Below are positions 41,361 to 43,417 of a DNA stretch of 43,417 nucleotides, one piece after another; position 1 is the first letter of the stretch, and each line of letters starts with the position of its first letter. The notes under the pieces were generated by a model. That model did not search any database and was not told the origin of the DNA. It saw only the letters and a list, made by a program, of their open reading frames with translations. The stretch is from JAEYFP01 sp964566545 (GTDB taxonomy: Bacteria; Bacillota; Clostridia; Lachnospirales; Lachnospiraceae): contig CAZMIX010000017.1 of the NCBI GenBank assembly GCA_964566545.1, forward strand, positions 1 to 43,417, in the 5' to 3' direction. A program made the translations under genes and the position numbers.

Positions 41361-42845
41361 ATGAATAACATTCCAAAAGTAAAAATTGGTATCGTGGCAG
41401 TTTCCCGTGACTGTTTCCCGGAAGAACTGTCTGTCAACAGACGCAAGGCACTCGTTGCCGCTTACACAAAGAAATATGACGCGGCAGATATTTATGAATG
41501 TCCGGTATGTATCGTGGAAAGCGAGATCCATATGGTACAGGCGCTTGAGGACATCAAAAATGCAGGCTGTAACGCGCTTTGCGTTTATCTTGGAAACTTC
41601 GGGCCGGAAATCTCCGAGACGCTGCTTGCAAAACATTTTGACGGCCCGGCTATGTACATTGCGGCGGCGGAAGAGTCCCAGAACGACCTTGTCGGCGGAC
41701 GCGGCGACGCTTACTGCGGTATGCTGAATGCCAGCTACAACTTAAAGCTTCGCAACGTAAAGGCATATATCCCTGAGTATCCGGTAGGAACGGCAGAGGA
41801 ATGTGCGGACATGATCCGGGAATTCGTACCGATCGCAAAAGGTATTGTCGGCCTTTCCGACTTAAAGATCATCAGCTTTGGTCCGAGACCACTGAACTTC
41901 CTCGCATGTAATGCACCGATCAAGCAATTATACAACCTCGGTGTTGAGATCGAAGAAAATTCAGAGCTTGACTTATTCGAAGCATTTAAGAAGCACGAAG
42001 GCGATCCCCGTATCGCGGATGTTGTAAAGGATATGGAGTCGGAGCTCGGTACGGGCAATAGGAAGCCGGAGGTGCTTCCAAAACTTGCTCAGTATGAGCT
42101 CACGCTGCTTGACTGGATCGAAGCGCATAAGGGCTACAGAAAGCATGTTGCCATCGCAGGCAAATGCTGGCCGGCATTCCAGACACAGTTTGGATTTGTT
42201 CCTTGCTATGTAAACAGCCGTTTGACAGGCCGTGGAATTCCTGTTTCGTGCGAAGTGGATATTTACGGCGCATTGAGCGAGTATATCGGAACCTGTGTCA
42301 GCGATGACATCGTTACGCTGCTCGACATCAACAACTCCGTTCCCGCCGATATGTACAATGAGTCGATTAAGGGAACCTACAATTACACGCATCAGGATAC
42401 GTTCATGGGCTTCCACTGCGGCAATACGAACTCCAAGAAGCTTGCGGCCTGCTCGATGAAGTATCAGATGATCATGGCAAGAAATCTTCCGGAGGAAGTA
42501 ACCCAGGGTACGCTTGAGGGCGACATTGTTCCGGGCGACATCACGTTCTACAGACTGCAGAGCACGGCTGACAACAAGCTTCGCGCTTACATCGCGCAGG
42601 GCGAGGTGCTTCCTGTTGCAACAAGATCTTTTGGCGGCATCGGCGTATTTGCGATTCCTGAAATGGGACGCTTCTACCGTCACGTGCTGATCGAAGGCAA
42701 CTACCCTCATCACGGCGCCGTCGCGTTCGGCCACTTTGGAAAGGCTCTTTATGAGGTATTCAAATACATCGGCGTAGATGTCGATGAAATCGGCTTCAAC
42801 CAGCCGAAGGGAATGCTCTATAAGACGGAGAATCCGTTCTGTTGA
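41361..42845 (+). CDS. L-fucose/L-arabinose isomerase-fold sugar isomerase
   Basis: A 494-residue protein of the FucI/AraA superfamily that interconverts aldose and ketose with Mn2+. It shows the N-terminal VKIGIVAVSRDCFP, central CWPAFQTQFGFVPCYVNSRL in outline, the metal-ligand stretch SCEVDIYGALSEY, TFMGFHCGNTN, and the C-terminal HHGAVAFGHFGKAL with the conserved His. It lacks closeness to classical AraA or FucI signatures, so the substrate is open: D-arabinose, L-fucose, D-xylose or another pentose. It lies 104 bp after DUF4867, with AGGAGG before the ATG, and a long perfect terminator follows. Confidence 0.85.
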   Translation: MNNIPKVKIGIVAVSRDCFPEELSVNRRKALVAAYTKKYDAADIYECPVCIVESEIHMVQALEDIKNAGCNALCVYLGNFGPEISETLLAKHFDGPAMYIAAAEESQNDLVGGRGDAYCGMLNASYNLKLRNVKAYIPEYPVGTAEECADMIREFVPIAKGIVGLSDLKIISFGPRPLNFLACNAPIKQLYNLGVEIEENSELDLFEAFKKHEGDPRIADVVKDMESELGTGNRKPEVLPKLAQYELTLLDWIEAHKGYRKHVAIAGKCWPAFQTQFGFVPCYVNSRLTGRGIPVSCEVDIYGALSEYIGTCVSDDIVTLLDINNSVPADMYNESIKGTYNYTHQDTFMGFHCGNTNSKKLAACSMKYQMIMARNLPEEVTQGTLEGDIVPGDITFYRLQSTADNKLRAYIAQGEVLPVATRSFGGIGVFAIPEMGRFYRHVLIEGNYPHHGAVAFGHFGKALYEVFKYIGVDVDEIGFNQPKGMLYKTENPFC

Positions 42846-42880
42846 GAAAATTCTGCCAAAGATCGATAGGATAAAAAATA

Positions 42881-42953
42881 AATAAAAGTCCCATTCCTCG
42901 TATGATGTATTAGGCTGCCAGATCCGCCGCATCAGAGGAATGGGACTTTTATT
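42881..42953. terminator. Perfect 19-bp stem terminator after the isomerase
   Basis: AATAAAAGTCCCATTCCTC (42881-42899) and its exact complement (42935-42953) enclose a 35-nt loop that itself has a 5-bp TGATG/CATCA stem. A-run and T-run sides make it bidirectional. Confidence 0.8.
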
Positions 42954-43011
42954 AGATAGGGGATTCCTTTAAATTTCTTAATATAATAAAAATTTTATGC
43001 GCAGTGCGCGG

Positions 43012-43070
43012 AACAAAAGCTATGCTGCTGGAGTATTTGACCATGAGAGTGGGTGAAGCATAGTTTTGTT
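43012..43070. terminator. Second hairpin terminator downstream of the isomerase
   Basis: AACAAAA-g-CTATGCT (43012-43026) pairs with AGCATAG-TTTTGTT (43057-43070) apart from one bulge, with a 30-nt loop. A or T tracts on each side allow either direction. Confidence 0.6.
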
Positions 43071-43082
43071 TTGGGAAAGACA

Positions 43083-43111
43083 TTGACATTCGAGTGCAAA
43101 CAAAATAAAAT
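43083..43111 (+). promoter_or_regulatory. Promoter of the AbrB-like gene
   Basis: TTGACA (43083-43088), 17-bp spacer, TAAAAT (43106-43111), about 40 bp upstream of the start codon at 43153. Confidence 0.7.
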
Positions 43112-43152
43112 GAAGATTACATAAATCATACAAATCATACAGGAGGACTGCA

Positions 43153-43371
43153 ATGGTTAAGAAGGCACGAAAAGGGAAATATGCATGGACTGTAAAAATC
43201 GGAGAAAAAGGACAGTTTGTCATTCCAAAGGAGGCGCGGGATATTTTCGATATTCATCCGGGCGATACGATCATTGTGCTTGGCGATGAAAAGCGGGGAA
43301 TCGCCATTCCGCCGAAAAGCGTATTCACTAAATTTGCCGAAGTTGCATTTGACTCCCCGGCAGAGGAATAG
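43153..43371 (+). CDS. AbrB/SpoVT-type swapped-hairpin DNA-binding protein
   Basis: A 72-residue transition-state-type regulator. The swapped-hairpin motif is WTVKIGEKGQFVIPKEARDI (about residues 13-32), then FDIHPGDTIIVLGDEKRGIA in outline. The C-terminal tail (SVFTKFAEVAFDSPAEE) is short and acidic. AGGAGG lies 7 nt upstream. It is transcribed toward a heat-shock-type promoter at the window end. In clostridia, similar small genes often precede ABC transporters; the target here is unknown. Confidence 0.88.
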   Translation: MVKKARKGKYAWTVKIGEKGQFVIPKEARDIFDIHPGDTIIVLGDEKRGIAIPPKSVFTKFAEVAFDSPAEE

Positions 43372-43417
43372 TTGAGTGCAAGTATAAACAATTTATAAAA
43401 TTAGCACTCACCCATTG
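43372..43417 (+). promoter_or_regulatory. Promoter with first half of a probable CIRCE element, cut by the window end
   Basis: TTGAGT (43372-43377), 16-bp spacer, TATAAA (43394-43399), then TTAGCACTC (43401-43409) and 8 bases of spacer. TTAGCACTC is the exact left arm of the HrcA-binding CIRCE operator (TTAGCACTC-N9-GAGTGCTAA). The right arm would begin one base beyond the window. Confidence 0.65.

Noticed and set aside
41973..42932. Long antisense open frame (319 codons) over the isomerase gene
   Set aside because: It is a mirror of the sense gene without motifs or a ribosome binding site, and it begins inside the terminator hairpin.

Overview
The window looks like chromosomal DNA of an anaerobic, gut-type member of the Firmicutes, most likely a Lachnospiraceae-like clostridium. 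Supporting this are strong AGGAGG-type ribosome binding sites, lipoproteins with acidic linkers, a FabK/FabT-type fatty-acid cluster, a RACo-like Fe-S ASKHA protein, an Fe-S aldo/keto reductase and several carbohydrate ABC systems. The taxon is inferred from gene content only. There is one 100-N assembly gap (14602-14701). I saw no tRNA, rRNA, CRISPR array or complete insertion sequence.

Layout. (1) 101-4788: a tightly overlapping operon of a NERD-HRDC protein, a small membrane protein, RecQ helicase and an aldehyde dehydrogenase. (2) 4961-13141: a ribose/xylose-type sugar ABC transporter (lipoprotein, double ATPase, permease). It is followed from its own promoter by a sensing unit: a paralogous binding lipoprotein, a membrane histidine kinase, a NarL-type regulator and a membrane-anchored family 1 binding protein. 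(3) 13176-14587: a membrane-tethered methyltransferase and a TetR regulator on the minus strand, next to the gap. (4) 15008-22800: a fatty-acid synthesis operon acpP-fabK-fabD-fabG-fabF-fabZ-accDA-fabH-fabT. It contains an AccD-AccA fusion, lacks accB and accC, and starts at a promoter followed by three FabT-like palindromes spaced exactly 16 bp apart. (5) 22826-25891, minus strand: a RACo-like protein, a transglutaminase-like protein and an AraC regulator. (6) 26077-29315: a small unknown protein, relics of two unrelated genes, a double-domain polyphosphate kinase 2 family enzyme and a NodB-type deacetylase. (7) 29310-37306: an AraC regulator divergent from a CUT1 sugar transporter without its own ATPase, a GH3 beta-glycosidase and an aldo/keto reductase. 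(8) 37445-42845: relics of a GH51 arabinofuranosidase and a histidine kinase, then a pentulose kinase, a convergent ROK repressor, a DUF4867 protein and an L-fucose/L-arabinose-isomerase-fold enzyme. (9) 43153-43417: an AbrB-type regulator, then a promoter and the first half of what looks like a CIRCE element cut by the window end.

How they work together. Regions 2, 7 and 8 read as plant-glycan oligosaccharide and pentose use: sensing and uptake, hydrolysis by GH3, isomerisation, then phosphorylation. The most interesting system is region 8. Three 19-bp sites with a shared 7-5-7 architecture (TAGTTYA-N5-TRAACWA) lie at the starts of the kinase, the DUF4867 gene and the ROK gene, defining a small local regulon whose sugar is unknown. 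The window has no classical xylose isomerase; a fucose-isomerase-fold enzyme stands in that position beside DUF4867.
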